This document shows, piece by piece, positions 44,519-53,550 of a DNA stretch of 64,000 nt (positions within the stretch are counted from its first letter, which is position 1; each line of letters starts with the position of its first letter). Location of the stretch: positions 1-64,000 of the forward strand of contig CANJLD010000003.1 in the NCBI GenBank assembly GCA_947475165.1. Reading direction: 5' to 3'. The notes below the pieces were generated by a model. That model made no database searches and was not told the DNA's origin. It saw only the letters and a program-made list of their open reading frames with translations. Source of the DNA: Bacteroidota bacterium. GTDB taxonomy: Bacteria > Bacteroidota > Bacteroidia > Chitinophagales > LD1. The position numbers were made by a program, and so were the translations under genes.

Positions 44519-45946
44519 ATGATTTTTAGCAGCATTATTTTTCTTCTATACTTCCTTCCAGTCTTTCTTACGCTTTATTTTATCGCTGATGTTCGTTTTA
44601 AAAACGTCATCGTGCTGTTTGCCAGTATTCTGTTTTATAGTTGGGGCGCACCACTATTCATTTTTGTAATTCTCGGAACTACTTTCATAGACTTTCATTT
44701 AGTTAAGTGGATGCATAACGCAAGAAATAATTCTATGCGTAAATTCCTACTTGTGCTTTCTGTAAGCATGAATCTCGGATTGCTTTTCTATTTCAAGTAT
44801 TCATTTTTTTTAATCGACAACCTTAATGTGTTGCTCCATATTGCTGGGACAAAAAATATTATTTGGGAGAAAATTGCACTGCCGATTGGTATTTCATTTT
44901 TCACGTTCGAGTCGCTTACCTATGTAATAGATGTTTATCGTGGAGTGCATGCTCCGCTGAAAAAATTCTGGAACTACCAGCTTTACATTATTTTATTTCC
45001 AAAGTTAATTGCAGGTCCTATTGTACGCTATCATGATATTGCAGATCAAATCACTGACCGGTTTAGCAAAGAAACAATTGACAATAAGCTATCGGGGCTC
45101 CATCGGTTTATAATTGGGTTAAGCAAAAAAGTAATTATTGCCAATTCAGTAGCGGTATATGCCGATGAGGTTTTTAAATCTGACATCTCAGATTTAAGCA
45201 CAGGCTCTGCTTGGTTGGGAATCTTGTGTTATACTTTTCAGATTTATTTTGACTTTTCCGGCTATTCAGATATGGCAATAGGAATTCTGAAAATGATTGG
45301 CTTTGATATCAACGAAAACTTTAACCAGCCTTATACTGCAAATTCGATAACCGATTTTTGGCGCAGGTGGCATATATCGCTTGGTGCGTGGATGCGCAAC
45401 TATCTTTATATTCCTCTTGGTGGTAATCGGGTAACTTCTCAATGGCGATTATATTTTAATTTATGGCTAGTGTTTTTGGCTTCCGGTTTATGGCATGGTG
45501 CTTCATGGAATTTTGTGATTTGGGGGGCTTATCATGGCCTATGGTTAGTGGTAGAAAGAGCGTTTCTTCTTAAGTTATTTGCTCGTATTTGGAATCCTGT
45601 TCGCGCTATTATTACATTTTTCATTGTAGTAATTGGTTGGGTATTTTTTAGGGTAGAAACGCTGAATGATGCGCTTGCCTATTTGCATAAATTATTTGCT
45701 TTCAGTAGCGGAAAAACAATTCTTTCTTTCACTCCGGAACTTATTTTTTATTTCTCGATTGCTGTTTTCTTCAGCTTTATCGGGCTAACTACTTTTGGTA
45801 AAAAGCTAACAAATAGTTTTTATAAGAAAATATATTCTAATAAAGCAGCAGCAGGTTGGGGAATAGTTTGTTTGCTGTTACTTATTCTTGATATCAGTGT
45901 ATTAGCATCTAAAGGGTTTAATCCATTTATTTATTTCAGATTTTGA
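44519..45946 (+). CDS. MBOAT family O-acyltransferase (AlgI-like)
   Basis: 475 residues, about eleven helices. The MBOAT signature region is ITDFWRRWHISLGAWMRNYLYIPLGGN and the active-site histidine lies in ASGLWHGASWNFVIWG. AlgI-like enzymes pass acetyl groups across the inner membrane for glycan O-acetylation. It overlaps the next gene by one base (TGATG), and that gene supplies the periplasmic acetyltransferase, as in alginate-type systems. Confidence 0.92.
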   Translation: MIFSSIIFLLYFLPVFLTLYFIADVRFKNVIVLFASILFYSWGAPLFIFVILGTTFIDFHLVKWMHNARNNSMRKFLLVLSVSMNLGLLFYFKYSFFLIDNLNVLLHIAGTKNIIWEKIALPIGISFFTFESLTYVIDVYRGVHAPLKKFWNYQLYIILFPKLIAGPIVRYHDIADQITDRFSKETIDNKLSGLHRFIIGLSKKVIIANSVAVYADEVFKSDISDLSTGSAWLGILCYTFQIYFDFSGYSDMAIGILKMIGFDINENFNQPYTANSITDFWRRWHISLGAWMRNYLYIPLGGNRVTSQWRLYFNLWLVFLASGLWHGASWNFVIWGAYHGLWLVVERAFLLKLFARIWNPVRAIITFFIVVIGWVFFRVETLNDALAYLHKLFAFSSGKTILSFTPELIFYFSIAVFFSFIGLTTFGKKLTNSFYKKIYSNKAAAGWGIVCLLLLILDISVLASKGFNPFIYFRF

Positions 45947-47097
45947 TGGAAAAGAAAACAGCAAAACATTTGCTTCTCTTACTTTTCTTTATCCTGCTGT
46001 GGGCACCTATTGTTCAGGATAGTTTTCATTTGTTTAAAGGAGGTGGTCTAAAAGGGGCATACACCTCGCCTTCAGATATTAGTTTCGATTTCAAAAAATG
46101 GTTTGACGGTTCTTACCCTGAAAAAAAAACAGAGTATTTGAGTTTTAATTTCGGGTTCCGTCCGGACTTCGTTCGCATGTATAACCAACTAAAATTTTGG
46201 CTTTTCAAATCTTCTGGCAACGAAAATATCGTTATCGGAAAAGAAAACTACTTGTATGAGCAGCAATATATTAGTGAGTATTTCGGAACCAATTATGTGG
46301 GAGAAAAGGAAATAAATACCAAGATTTCTCAGTTAAAAGAGCTCCAAGACACTTTGAAGAAAAGAGGAGTTTTTCTCTTTACCGTTTTTGCTCCGGGTAA
46401 AGGGTCTTTCTATCCCGAATACATTCCAGATAACGCAATTCAACCAAAAAAAAGGCACACTAACTATACCTCGTACATAGCTGCATCTAAAAAGGCGGGA
46501 ATAAATTTTATAGATATGAAAGCCTGGTTTTTGGCTATGAAGGATACTTCACGCTATCGCCTTTTCCCACGCTACGGAGTGCATTGGAGTGAGTATGGAG
46601 ATTTTCTTGCTTTTGATTCGCTGGTTCGTTATGTAGAAAATGAAACCGGAAAAGATTTGCCGGATATAAAGTTAGATGGAATACAACTTGCAGTAAAACC
46701 TCGTGGGCGCGATTACGATGCGGGTGATGGACTAAATATAATAACCGAAAATTACAACGACACATTGGCCTACCCATTTTTTTCTGTAAAGTGGAAAGGT
46801 AAAGACGAAGTATCTTCTTTAACTATTGGAGATAGTTACTATTTCAATATGTATGGGCATATGGGAGCTGCTGTTTTTAAAGAGGTTGATTTTTGGTACT
46901 ATTTTTCTGAATTTTGGTCAATAAACGGAAATACTTCTCGCAGGGAAGACATAAAAGAATTGCTATGTAAGCGCAACGTGGTTTGTTTGATGTACACTGA
47001 TGCTACTTTAGGCGGTTTCGGTTCGGATTTTCTCAAAGTTGCTCACGAGCAATTTCAAGTTAAAAAGGGGGATTCTATTGCTGTTAAAAGCAAGTAG
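45946..47097 (+). CDS. AlgJ/AlgX-like SGNH acetyltransferase
   Basis: About 383 residues, an N-terminal membrane anchor (8-25) and a periplasmic SGNH-like domain: KENYLYEQQYI, a DxH-like site in RYGVHWSEYGDFLAFD, and the serine motif SSLTIGDSYYFNMYG. This layout matches the acetyltransferases that work with AlgI-type partners. The polysaccharide acceptor is unknown. ATG 45946 is preferred to TTG 45943. Confidence 0.85.
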   Translation: MEKKTAKHLLLLLFFILLWAPIVQDSFHLFKGGGLKGAYTSPSDISFDFKKWFDGSYPEKKTEYLSFNFGFRPDFVRMYNQLKFWLFKSSGNENIVIGKENYLYEQQYISEYFGTNYVGEKEINTKISQLKELQDTLKKRGVFLFTVFAPGKGSFYPEYIPDNAIQPKKRHTNYTSYIAASKKAGINFIDMKAWFLAMKDTSRYRLFPRYGVHWSEYGDFLAFDSLVRYVENETGKDLPDIKLDGIQLAVKPRGRDYDAGDGLNIITENYNDTLAYPFFSVKWKGKDEVSSLTIGDSYYFNMYGHMGAAVFKEVDFWYYFSEFWSINGNTSRREDIKELLCKRNVVCLMYTDATLGGFGSDFLKVAHEQFQVKKGDSIAVKSK

Positions 47098-47149
47098 AAA
47101 CAAAACCTTCCTTCTCTCGCTCTTACCTTTTACACATACATAAATTTCA

Positions 47150-47180
47150 TTTGAAAATGTGGCTTGCGCGTGTATATTTG
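47150..47180 (+). promoter_or_regulatory. Promoter of atpA
   Basis: TTTG at 47150-47153, exactly 19 bp, then TATATTTG at 47173-47180, 35 bp before the atpA ATG. This is a full match to the Bacteroidota consensus and shows that this isolated atpA has its own promoter. Confidence 0.8.
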
Positions 47181-47215
47181 CGCGCGTTTAAAAAAATCAT
47201 TCAAACAATAATAAT

Positions 47216-48793
47216 ATGGCAGATGTAAAACCCGATGAAATTTCATCGATTCTCCGTGAGCAACTCGCTGGATTTAAGAGTGCTGCGGAATTGGAAGAAG
47301 TAGGTACAGTATTACAGGTAGGTGACGGTATTGCCCGCGTTTACGGCTTAACTAACGCCCAGGCGGGTGAATTGGTTGAGTTCAATAACGGAATCAAGGC
47401 AATCGTGTTGAACCTGGAAGAAGATAACGTGGGTGTGGTGTTGATGGGACCTTCTGAAAAAATTAAAGAAGGCGACACGGTGAAGAGAACAGGCGTTATC
47501 GGCTCTATAAAAGTAGGCGAAGGTCTTGTTGGACGTGTTGTAAATACATTGGGTGAGCCAATTGACGGAAAAGGCCCAATCACTGGCGACCTTTACGATA
47601 TGCCATTGGAAAGAAAAGCTCCGGGTGTAATTTACCGTCAGCCGGTAAACGAGCCGTTGCAAACAGGTATCAAAGCGATTGACGCTATGATTCCAATTGG
47701 GCGCGGACAACGTGAGTTGATTATCGGTGACCGCCAAGTAGGTAAAACTGCTGTGGCAATCGATACCATTTTGAACCAAAAAGAATTTTACGAAAAGGGC
47801 GAACCTGTTTTCTGTATTTATGTTGCCTGCGGTCAGAAATCATCTACCGTAGCACGTATTCAAAAAACTTTAGAAGATAACGGAGCAATGGCTTACACGG
47901 TTGTTGTTTCTGCTTCTGCTGCTGACCCGGCTCCTCTTCAATTCTACGCACCGTTCGCAGGTTGCGCGATTGGCGAATTCTTCCGCGACACCGGTCGCCC
48001 TGCATTGATTGTTTATGATGATTTATCTAAGCAAGCTGTGGCTTACCGCGAGGTTTCTCTTCTATTAAAACGCCCTCCGGGACGTGAGGCTTACCCTGGT
48101 GATGTATTCTACTTACACAGCCGGTTGTTGGAGCGTGCCGCTAAGGTTAACGCCAACTTAGAAGTGGCTTCTCAAATGAATGATATTCCACCTTCAATCA
48201 AACATTTAATAAAAGGTGGTGGTTCATTAACCGCTCTTCCAATTATCGAAACACAGGCAGGTGACGTTTCTGCTTACATTCCTACCAACGTAATTTCGAT
48301 TACTGATGGCCAGATATTCTTGGAGTCGAACTTGTTCAACTCGGGTATTCGTCCGGCAATTAACGTAGGTATCTCGGTTAGCCGAGTGGGTGGTAACGCT
48401 CAGATTAAATCGATGAAGAAAGTTGCGGGAACTTTGAAGCTTGACCAGGCTCAATACCGCGAGTTGGAAGCGTTCTCTAAGTTCGGTTCTGATTTGGATG
48501 CTGCAACTAAAGCCGTTCTTGATAAAGGTGCGCGCAACGTGGAAATTTTGAAACAAGCACAGTTTTCTCCGTTTACTGTAGAAAAGCAAGTTGCTATATT
48601 ATATGTAGGAACTAAGAACTTGGCTTCGAAAGTGCCGGTAGCTAAAATCAAAGAATTCGAAAAAGATTTCTTGACTCAGTTAGAGTCTCGTTTCCCTGAT
48701 AAACTAAAAGGATTGAACAAGCCAATGGACGAAGCAATGGAAAAGCTGTTGCAGGATTTAGCGGCTGAAGTTTCTTTGAAGTTTAGTCACTAA
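47216..48793 (+). CDS. atpA: ATP synthase F1 alpha subunit
   Basis: 525 residues, full length. Walker A GDRQVGKT is at 171-178; the arginine finger region is [11 protein letters not shown]. It forms the F1 hexamer with beta. Unusually it is alone: atpH is 39 kb away on the opposite strand, and no atpG follows. It has its own promoter and terminator, so it must be matched in level to the others without sharing a transcript. Confidence 0.97.
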   Translation: MADVKPDEISSILREQLAGFKSAAELEEVGTVLQVGDGIARVYGLTNAQAGELVEFNNGIKAIVLNLEEDNVGVVLMGPSEKIKEGDTVKRTGVIGSIKVGEGLVGRVVNTLGEPIDGKGPITGDLYDMPLERKAPGVIYRQPVNEPLQTGIKAIDAMIPIGRGQRELIIGDRQVGKTAVAIDTILNQKEFYEKGEPVFCIYVACGQKSSTVARIQKTLEDNGAMAYTVVVSASAADPAPLQFYAPFAGCAIGEFFRDTGRPALIVYDDLSKQAVAYREVSLLLKRPPGREAYPGDVFYLHSRLLERAAKVNANLEVASQMNDIPPSIKHLIKGGGSLTALPIIETQAGDVSAYIPTNVISITDGQIFLESNLFNSGIRPAINVGISVSRVGGNAQIKSMKKVAGTLKLDQAQYRELEAFSKFGSDLDAATKAVLDKGARNVEILKQAQFSPFTVEKQVAILYVGTKNLASKVPVAKIKEFEKDFLTQLESRFPDKLKGLNKPMDEAMEKLLQDLAAEVSLKFSH

Positions 48794-48813
48794 AAAATCA
48801 GTAACTTAAATAC

Positions 48814-48846
48814 AAAAGCCTCTCGTTAAAATCGGGAGGCTTTTTT
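48814..48846 (+). terminator. Terminator of atpA
   Basis: Arms AAAAGCCTC and GAGGCTTTT surround a short inner CG pairing and an A-rich loop; the 3' arm ends in TTTTTT. It lies 20 bp after the atpA stop. Confidence 0.85.
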
Positions 48847-48879
48847 GTTTTTCTATATTCCCGTTACAATTAACCACGA

Positions 48880-50154
48880 ATGCAGTCAGCATCTTTAGAT
48901 TATTGGGGAGTAAGTAAGAAAGCAGCATTCCGGTTTTTCTTTGTTTTCTTTTTGTTTACGCTGTTTCCTTTCCCGTTTACACAATTTACTTTTCTCGATT
49001 TTCCTCTTTCGGGCTACGAAAAACTTTGGGATGCAATCACCTTATGGGTAGGCAGCAATGTTCTTCATCTTAATTATGAATTTTCAAGCGAACCGAATGG
49101 GAGCGGAGACAGAACATTTGATTATGTTTTTCTTTTGACAACCGTTAGTGTTGCTTTTGTTGTTTGTATAGGTTGGTCTTTTGCGGATAGAAGGCGCAAT
49201 AATTACACAACGCTTTATCAATGGTTAAGTGTGTATGTGAGGTTTTATTTGGCAGTTGCCATGTTCGAATACGGGTTTGCAAAAATTTTTCCGAACCAAT
49301 TTTCTCCGCTAACTCCTAGTCAGTTATTGCAAACCTACGGACATTCATCGCCCATGAATTTGCTGTGGACGTTTATGAGTTACTCTGCCGGGTATAATTT
49401 TTTTGCCGGAATGGCAGAGGTTGTTGCAGGAATTTTTTTGTTGTTCAGACGAACGTCAGTTTTTGGTGCGTTAATCACTATTGTAATAATGGGCAACGTG
49501 GCAGCATTGAATTTTTTCTATGATGTTCCGGTGAAAATATTTTCAGTTGAACTGTTGTTGCTTGCTGCATTTCTTTTACTGAAAGATGCTAACCGGTTAA
49601 TCAGATTCTTTGTTTTAAATAAACAGGTAGAAGCTGCAACTGTAGAACCTTATTTTACCAATCAGAAAATGAAATATACGCAATGGTCAATCAAATTTTT
49701 ATTCATCGGTTATGTTCTTTATTCAAATATCTCTGACGCTTATGCTACTCAAAAAGAATATGCTAAACGACCTTTTCTATACGGTATTTATAACGTTGAA
49801 ATGTTTGTAATGAACAACGATACTTTGCAACCACTCACAACAGATTCAGTACGTTGGAGTAAACTGATAATAGAGAATAATGATTTTGCCAGCCTGAGAA
49901 TAATGAATGAACGGAAAGAATATTTGTCGTTTGAAACTGATGCACTGCGCAAAACAATTTCTGTCTTCGGTTATGCAGACACTACTCAAAAATCTCTTTT
50001 GCATTTTAATCTGCCGGACAGCAATTATTTGGTGCTGAACGGAAAATTCAAAAAAGATTCAATAGTTGTAACGATGAAAAAAGTTGACCTCAATAAATTT
50101 CCATTAGTCAGTCGGGGATTTCATTGGGTAAATGAGTACCCTATGAATTATTGA
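48880..50154 (+). CDS. DoxX-like multi-helix membrane protein
   Basis: 424 residues: about eight hydrophobic helices up to residue 250 and a soluble C-terminal domain (about 280-424) that looks beta-rich (LIIENNDFASLRIMNERKEY). The phrase MFEYGFAKIFPNQF is shared with DoxX-like large proteins of Bacteroidota. Function unknown. It stands between two ATP synthase fragments (atpA and AtpZ) with no clear link. Confidence 0.7.
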   Translation: MQSASLDYWGVSKKAAFRFFFVFFLFTLFPFPFTQFTFLDFPLSGYEKLWDAITLWVGSNVLHLNYEFSSEPNGSGDRTFDYVFLLTTVSVAFVVCIGWSFADRRRNNYTTLYQWLSVYVRFYLAVAMFEYGFAKIFPNQFSPLTPSQLLQTYGHSSPMNLLWTFMSYSAGYNFFAGMAEVVAGIFLLFRRTSVFGALITIVIMGNVAALNFFYDVPVKIFSVELLLLAAFLLLKDANRLIRFFVLNKQVEAATVEPYFTNQKMKYTQWSIKFLFIGYVLYSNISDAYATQKEYAKRPFLYGIYNVEMFVMNNDTLQPLTTDSVRWSKLIIENNDFASLRIMNERKEYLSFETDALRKTISVFGYADTTQKSLLHFNLPDSNYLVLNGKFKKDSIVVTMKKVDLNKFPLVSRGFHWVNEYPMNY

Positions 50155-50158
50155 AATG

Positions 50159-50188
50159 TATTAAGTCCCCTTCAGGGGATTTAGGGGT
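50159..50188. repeat. Dispersed CCCC/GGGG repeat, copy 2 (inverted to copy 1)
   Basis: TTAAGTCCCCTTCAGGGGAT then TTAGGGGTT is the reverse complement of 7671-7701 with two differences. It fills the convergent junction between the DoxX-like and collagen-like genes. Confidence 0.7.
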
Positions 50189-51702
50189 TAATTCTCTTTC
50201 GTAACTGTATAAGTAACCTTAGCAGAATACAATCTCAACAGATTAGTTGTCTCCTTTGTTTTAAATCGCAGATAGTAAGAGTAACCCGAGTTATCAATAG
50301 TTTGATTTATACCTGACGCACTAAGTGTATTTGCTCCTGCAGCAAAAGCGGAACCTGAGGAATTAGTTGCGGCTAAACTTTGCGGAGTAGTGCTGCCGTT
50401 TTGCAGACTGTATAATTCAGCACTTACTTCATCGGTGGTAACTCCATCATAGGCGTAAACATCTATTGTAGTAATTACTGCACCGTCAGGCAGATTAAGC
50501 GGAGCAAACAAATAAGCATCTGTTCCCGCTGTGCCTCCCTGTACCCATCTTGCCTGGCCGGTAGAAAAACCGCCCAGCGAAATGCCTGTAGGAGTAGACA
50601 CCAGCAATACATTTTCTAAAATAAATGCTGAAGCAGGAACCGACAAGTATTTTGTTTTGGCAGCAGCATACATATAGCTATTAGCAGCAGGTATGCTGAT
50701 GTTGCCGTTTACTTCTAATTTTTGAGAAGCAGCAGTTTGCCCTATACCTACATTGCCTCCGTTGTTATAAATATTGCTGTTGTTGGTTACCCATTGCGTT
50801 CCGTTCCAATAAGGGGTGTTGCCTGCTGCGGAGCCATTAGGTAAAGTTCCTGTTGCACCGGTAGCACCTGTTGCTCCTGTTCCCCCATTTAATCCGTTCG
50901 TTCCATTTGTTCCTGCTATACCTGTAGGACCCTGAATACCCTGTGCGCCTTGCACTCCCTGTATTCCCTGTAAACCTTGTGGCCCGGTGCTTCCTGTTGC
51001 ACCTGTAGTTCCTGTTGCACCGGTAGGACCTGTCGGTCCTCCACCCGGTCCTGTGCTTCCTGTTGCTCCTGTAGCACCGGTAGGCCCTGTTGGTCCTCCT
51101 GCCGGTCCTGTATCACCTGTTGCACCGGTAGGTCCTTGCAGGCCTATACCTGTGGCTCCTGTTGGTCCTGTTGTACCGGTGTTACCTTGCACACCCGCGT
51201 TTCCCTGCGGTCCGGTTACGCCAATTGGTCCTTGTGTGCCTTGCACACCTTGTAAACCTTGTGGTCCGGTAGGGCCGGTTGGTCCTGCACTGCTGGCAGA
51301 AGCTGCGGCATATAAAGCATACGGCACGCTCATCAGTTGCGAAGTTCCCATATCGGTGTAGCCGCTTCCGGCATCGAATTCTACCTGTAAATATTTGTTG
51401 CCTGTTGCCCAGTTAATTCCGTTGAAAGTTCCTGAATCGACAATACCAGCACCAATAGTTACACTAAATAGTCCGAATTGGTTCGTTAATGCAGTCTGAT
51501 GTTCCTGAAATACGATTGTTCCCGTAGGTGAGCCATTATGAATAGTAAAACGAACGGAAATGTTTGTGCTTATCAGTTCATTGCCTGAAGCATTCCGCGC
51601 CACTGCCTGATAGTTGATGCCCTGAGGAGCCTGCGCATCGGCTAACAAAATGATTAAAAAAGCTATGACTGTTACAAGTATATTCTTTACCATACATTTC
51701 AT
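50188..51702 (-). CDS. Secreted protein with collagen-like Gly-X-Y repeats
   Basis: 504 residues (ATG 51702, or 51693 which starts the signal peptide). After the signal peptide come an N-terminal domain starting [15 protein letters not shown] (about 28-135), a collagen-like tract of about 45 Gly-X-Y triplets rich in GPTGATG (about 140-285), and a beta-rich C-terminal head. It probably forms a trimeric fibre at the cell surface. The N-terminal domain is common in Bacteroidota surface proteins. The repeat tract is GC-richer than the rest, and its copy number may vary. Confidence 0.85.
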   Translation of the reverse strand: MKCMVKNILVTVIAFLIILLADAQAPQGINYQAVARNASGNELISTNISVRFTIHNGSPTGTIVFQEHQTALTNQFGLFSVTIGAGIVDSGTFNGINWATGNKYLQVEFDAGSGYTDMGTSQLMSVPYALYAAASASSAGPTGPTGPQGLQGVQGTQGPIGVTGPQGNAGVQGNTGTTGPTGATGIGLQGPTGATGDTGPAGGPTGPTGATGATGSTGPGGGPTGPTGATGTTGATGSTGPQGLQGIQGVQGAQGIQGPTGIAGTNGTNGLNGGTGATGATGATGTLPNGSAAGNTPYWNGTQWVTNNSNIYNNGGNVGIGQTAASQKLEVNGNISIPAANSYMYAAAKTKYLSVPASAFILENVLLVSTPTGISLGGFSTGQARWVQGGTAGTDAYLFAPLNLPDGAVITTIDVYAYDGVTTDEVSAELYSLQNGSTTPQSLAATNSSGSAFAAGANTLSASGINQTIDNSGYSYYLRFKTKETTNLLRLYSAKVTYTVTKEN

Positions 51703-51735
51703 TTATAAACGAAAATAATTTTTTAGGAAAGATAG

Positions 51736-51795
51736 AGCCACGAATTACACGAATGAATACGAAATAGCCAATACCAGTTCGTGCAATTCGTGGCT
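51736..51795. repeat. Inverted pair of dispersed repeats forming a hairpin after AtpZ
   Basis: AGCCACGAATTACACGAA (51736-51753) pairs with TTCGTGCAATTCGTGGCT (51778-51795) over 18 bp with one mismatch. It covers the end of the AtpZ gene and may act as its terminator. In the frameshifted AtpZ frame this repeat is translated as SHELHEL, a mark of a spurious tail. Confidence 0.8.
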
Positions 51796-52020
51796 ATTGT
51801 TTTGGTTTAATAAACTCTCTAAGCCCGATATAAAGCCCCAGAAACACAAACAGCAAAGAAACAATCGCAGTAAAATATGGCTTGGAAGTTTCCAGCATTT
51901 ATCCAGTTCATAACCGATAAAAACACCAATTGCCACCGTACCCGCAATTTGAAAACCCAGGCCGGAATATCTCAAATAATTGTTTATCCCCTTCTTGCCT
52001 TTTTCTAATTCCTCGTTCAT
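51794..52020 (-). pseudogene. AtpZ/AtpI family protein, frameshifted by one base
   Basis: From ATG 52020 the frame reads NYLRYSGLGFQIAGTVAIGV then FIGYELDK, as expected for AtpZ, the small membrane protein encoded near ATP synthase operons. At about 51895-51897 one G is missing (TGCTGG instead of TGGCTGG). Adding it back gives KWLETSKPYFTAIVSLL and an end at 51794 after FIKPKQ. Without it the frame runs into the dispersed repeat and ends at 51745. Corrected length about 75 residues. AtpZ may help Fo assembly or ion transport. Either a sequencing error or a real loss. Confidence 0.8.
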
Positions 52021-52031
52021 AGTTTAAAAAG

Positions 52032-52059
52032 AAAAGCCAATGCTCTCACATTGGCTTTT
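52032..52059 (-). terminator. Terminator between bactofilin and AtpZ
   Basis: An 11-bp stem AAAAGCCAATG / CATTGGCTTTT with a short loop. On the minus strand it is followed by CTTTTT, so it should end the M23-bactofilin transcript, perhaps only in part, before AtpZ. Confidence 0.75.
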
Positions 52060-52079
52060 ATAGTTTCTGATAAATAGAA

Positions 52080-52490
52080 TTATTCTACGTTCTTGGGTTG
52101 TGCGCCCGGTGTTTGGGTGGTGGCACTGTGCAGGTTTGTACCCATTGAGCATCTGCCGTTGAACTTTGCGCCTTCTTCTACCACCAATTTCTTGATTTTA
52201 ATATCGCCAGATACATAAGCGGTTTTGCTCAGGATTAGCAGTTCGCTTACCTCGATATTGCCGTTTACGCGGCCATCAATGTAGGCGTTCTGACAATAAA
52301 TATCGCCTTCTATTACACCTGTGGAACCAACCACGGCTTTTGATTTGGAGGTAACACTGCCGTTTACCTTGCCGTCAATACGTATATCGCCTTCGGTGGT
52401 AATATCGCCATTTAGGGTAGTTCCCTGCCCGAACTGGTTCATAACGCGGAGGGCTGCGTTAGCTTCTTCTGATTTGTTTTTGTTAAACAT
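52080..52490 (-). CDS. Bactofilin (polymer-forming cytoskeletal protein)
   Basis: 136 residues. The central beta-helix repeats GDITTEGDIRIDGKVNGSV, VVGSTGVIEGDIYCQNAYID and VNGNIEVSELLILSKTAYVS are typical. Bactofilins form filaments at the inner membrane and recruit cell-wall enzymes. It lies just downstream of an M23 endopeptidase on the same strand, a pairing known from other bacteria where the two shape the cell. Confidence 0.92.
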   Translation of the reverse strand: MFNKNKSEEANAALRVMNQFGQGTTLNGDITTEGDIRIDGKVNGSVTSKSKAVVGSTGVIEGDIYCQNAYIDGRVNGNIEVSELLILSKTAYVSGDIKIKKLVVEEGAKFNGRCSMGTNLHSATTQTPGAQPKNVE

Positions 52491-52554
52491 GAGTATAAGT
52501 TTTAAGGGTTAACTCAAATTTTTGCGAATGCAATATAACCCTTTTGGGCAAAGG

Positions 52555-53430
52555 TTAAAACACGATGTAATCGCGCGGGTTCAGGCTTCTGCCTTCGTGC
52601 CAAAGTTCGAAGTGAAGATGTGGGCCGGTGCTAAGTTCTCCGGTATTTCCTACAATGGCAATTACCTCACCTGCTTTTACTATTGAGCCCTCTTTTTTCA
52701 GGAGCCTGGAATTGTGCTTGTATATAGAAATCAGGTTATTCTGATGCTGCACCATGGTCACGTAACCGGTTTCGAAAGTATAGGTGGCAGAAATAATTTT
52801 ACCGTCAAGGACAGCTTTTACAGGTGCTTCTTCTTTGGCAGCAATATCAATTCCGAAGTGCTCTTTCTTTACATCAAATTCATCGGTCACGAAACCTTCC
52901 ACCGGATCCATCAGGTGCATTTGCTTTACTTCATCTACCGCCCCGCTGTTTTGGTTGCTATTGTAACTCAACGAATAGTTATCGGCTTCTTCCACTTCTT
53001 TCCGTAATTCCTGGTCTTCTTCTTTTACATCGTTCAGGTTAACCTGCGATTTGTCGGTAGTGTTGGCGGCTGTCTTAGGCGGTTTGGTGGAATCAATAGT
53101 TCCGTTGGCAACGTTTACTACGTTTTCGAGCCATACGGCACGGGCATCTAAAGCATTTTGAAGCGAGTCGGTTTTAAACTGCAATTGCAGAATCTGGCTA
53201 CGGTAGTTGTAGTCGCCAAAGCCGGGAATAAAATACTTGAGCGGGGTGTAGATGATAGCCGCTGCGGTTAAGAAGATGAGGGTGAAGGCGACCACGCTCA
53301 GAAATATCCAAACGTTGGTGCGCGTAAGTGAGAGAGAAAACTTTTCCTCAAACGTTACATCGTTCAGCACCACGAACCTGAATTTGTTTTTCAGGTTTTT
53401 ATTCTGCTTGGTCTTTATTTTTTCTGCCAT
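52555..53430 (-). CDS. M23 family peptidoglycan endopeptidase
   Basis: About 291 residues from ATG 53430 (MAEKIKTKQN). A cytoplasmic basic N-terminus, one membrane helix (about 38-62), a coiled region, and the LytM domain with zinc site HFGIDIAAKE (H and D) and GPHLHFELWHEG (HxH), so it should be an active metallopeptidase. It cuts peptide cross-links in the wall. It is transcribed with bactofilin (64 bp gap) and is divergent from porW. Confidence 0.92.
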   Translation of the reverse strand: MAEKIKTKQNKNLKNKFRFVVLNDVTFEEKFSLSLTRTNVWIFLSVVAFTLIFLTAAAIIYTPLKYFIPGFGDYNYRSQILQLQFKTDSLQNALDARAVWLENVVNVANGTIDSTKPPKTAANTTDKSQVNLNDVKEEDQELRKEVEEADNYSLSYNSNQNSGAVDEVKQMHLMDPVEGFVTDEFDVKKEHFGIDIAAKEEAPVKAVLDGKIISATYTFETGYVTMVQHQNNLISIYKHNSRLLKKEGSIVKAGEVIAIVGNTGELSTGPHLHFELWHEGRSLNPRDYIVF

Positions 53431-53550
53431 CTTAATTTGCAATTACACCACTCGCTGCTTACCTCTTACTACTCACCATCTTTTATTTCTGCTAAAACAA
53501 AATATTTTTGTTGCTATTGAGTTAAATAACTCGCAAAACTGTTTCCTGCT

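Noticed and set aside
50987-51361. Proline/valine-rich frame antisense to the collagen-like gene
   Set aside because: It is a mirror of the Gly-X-Y codon repeats (GP codons read as GP/VAPV on the other strand), with no independent evidence.
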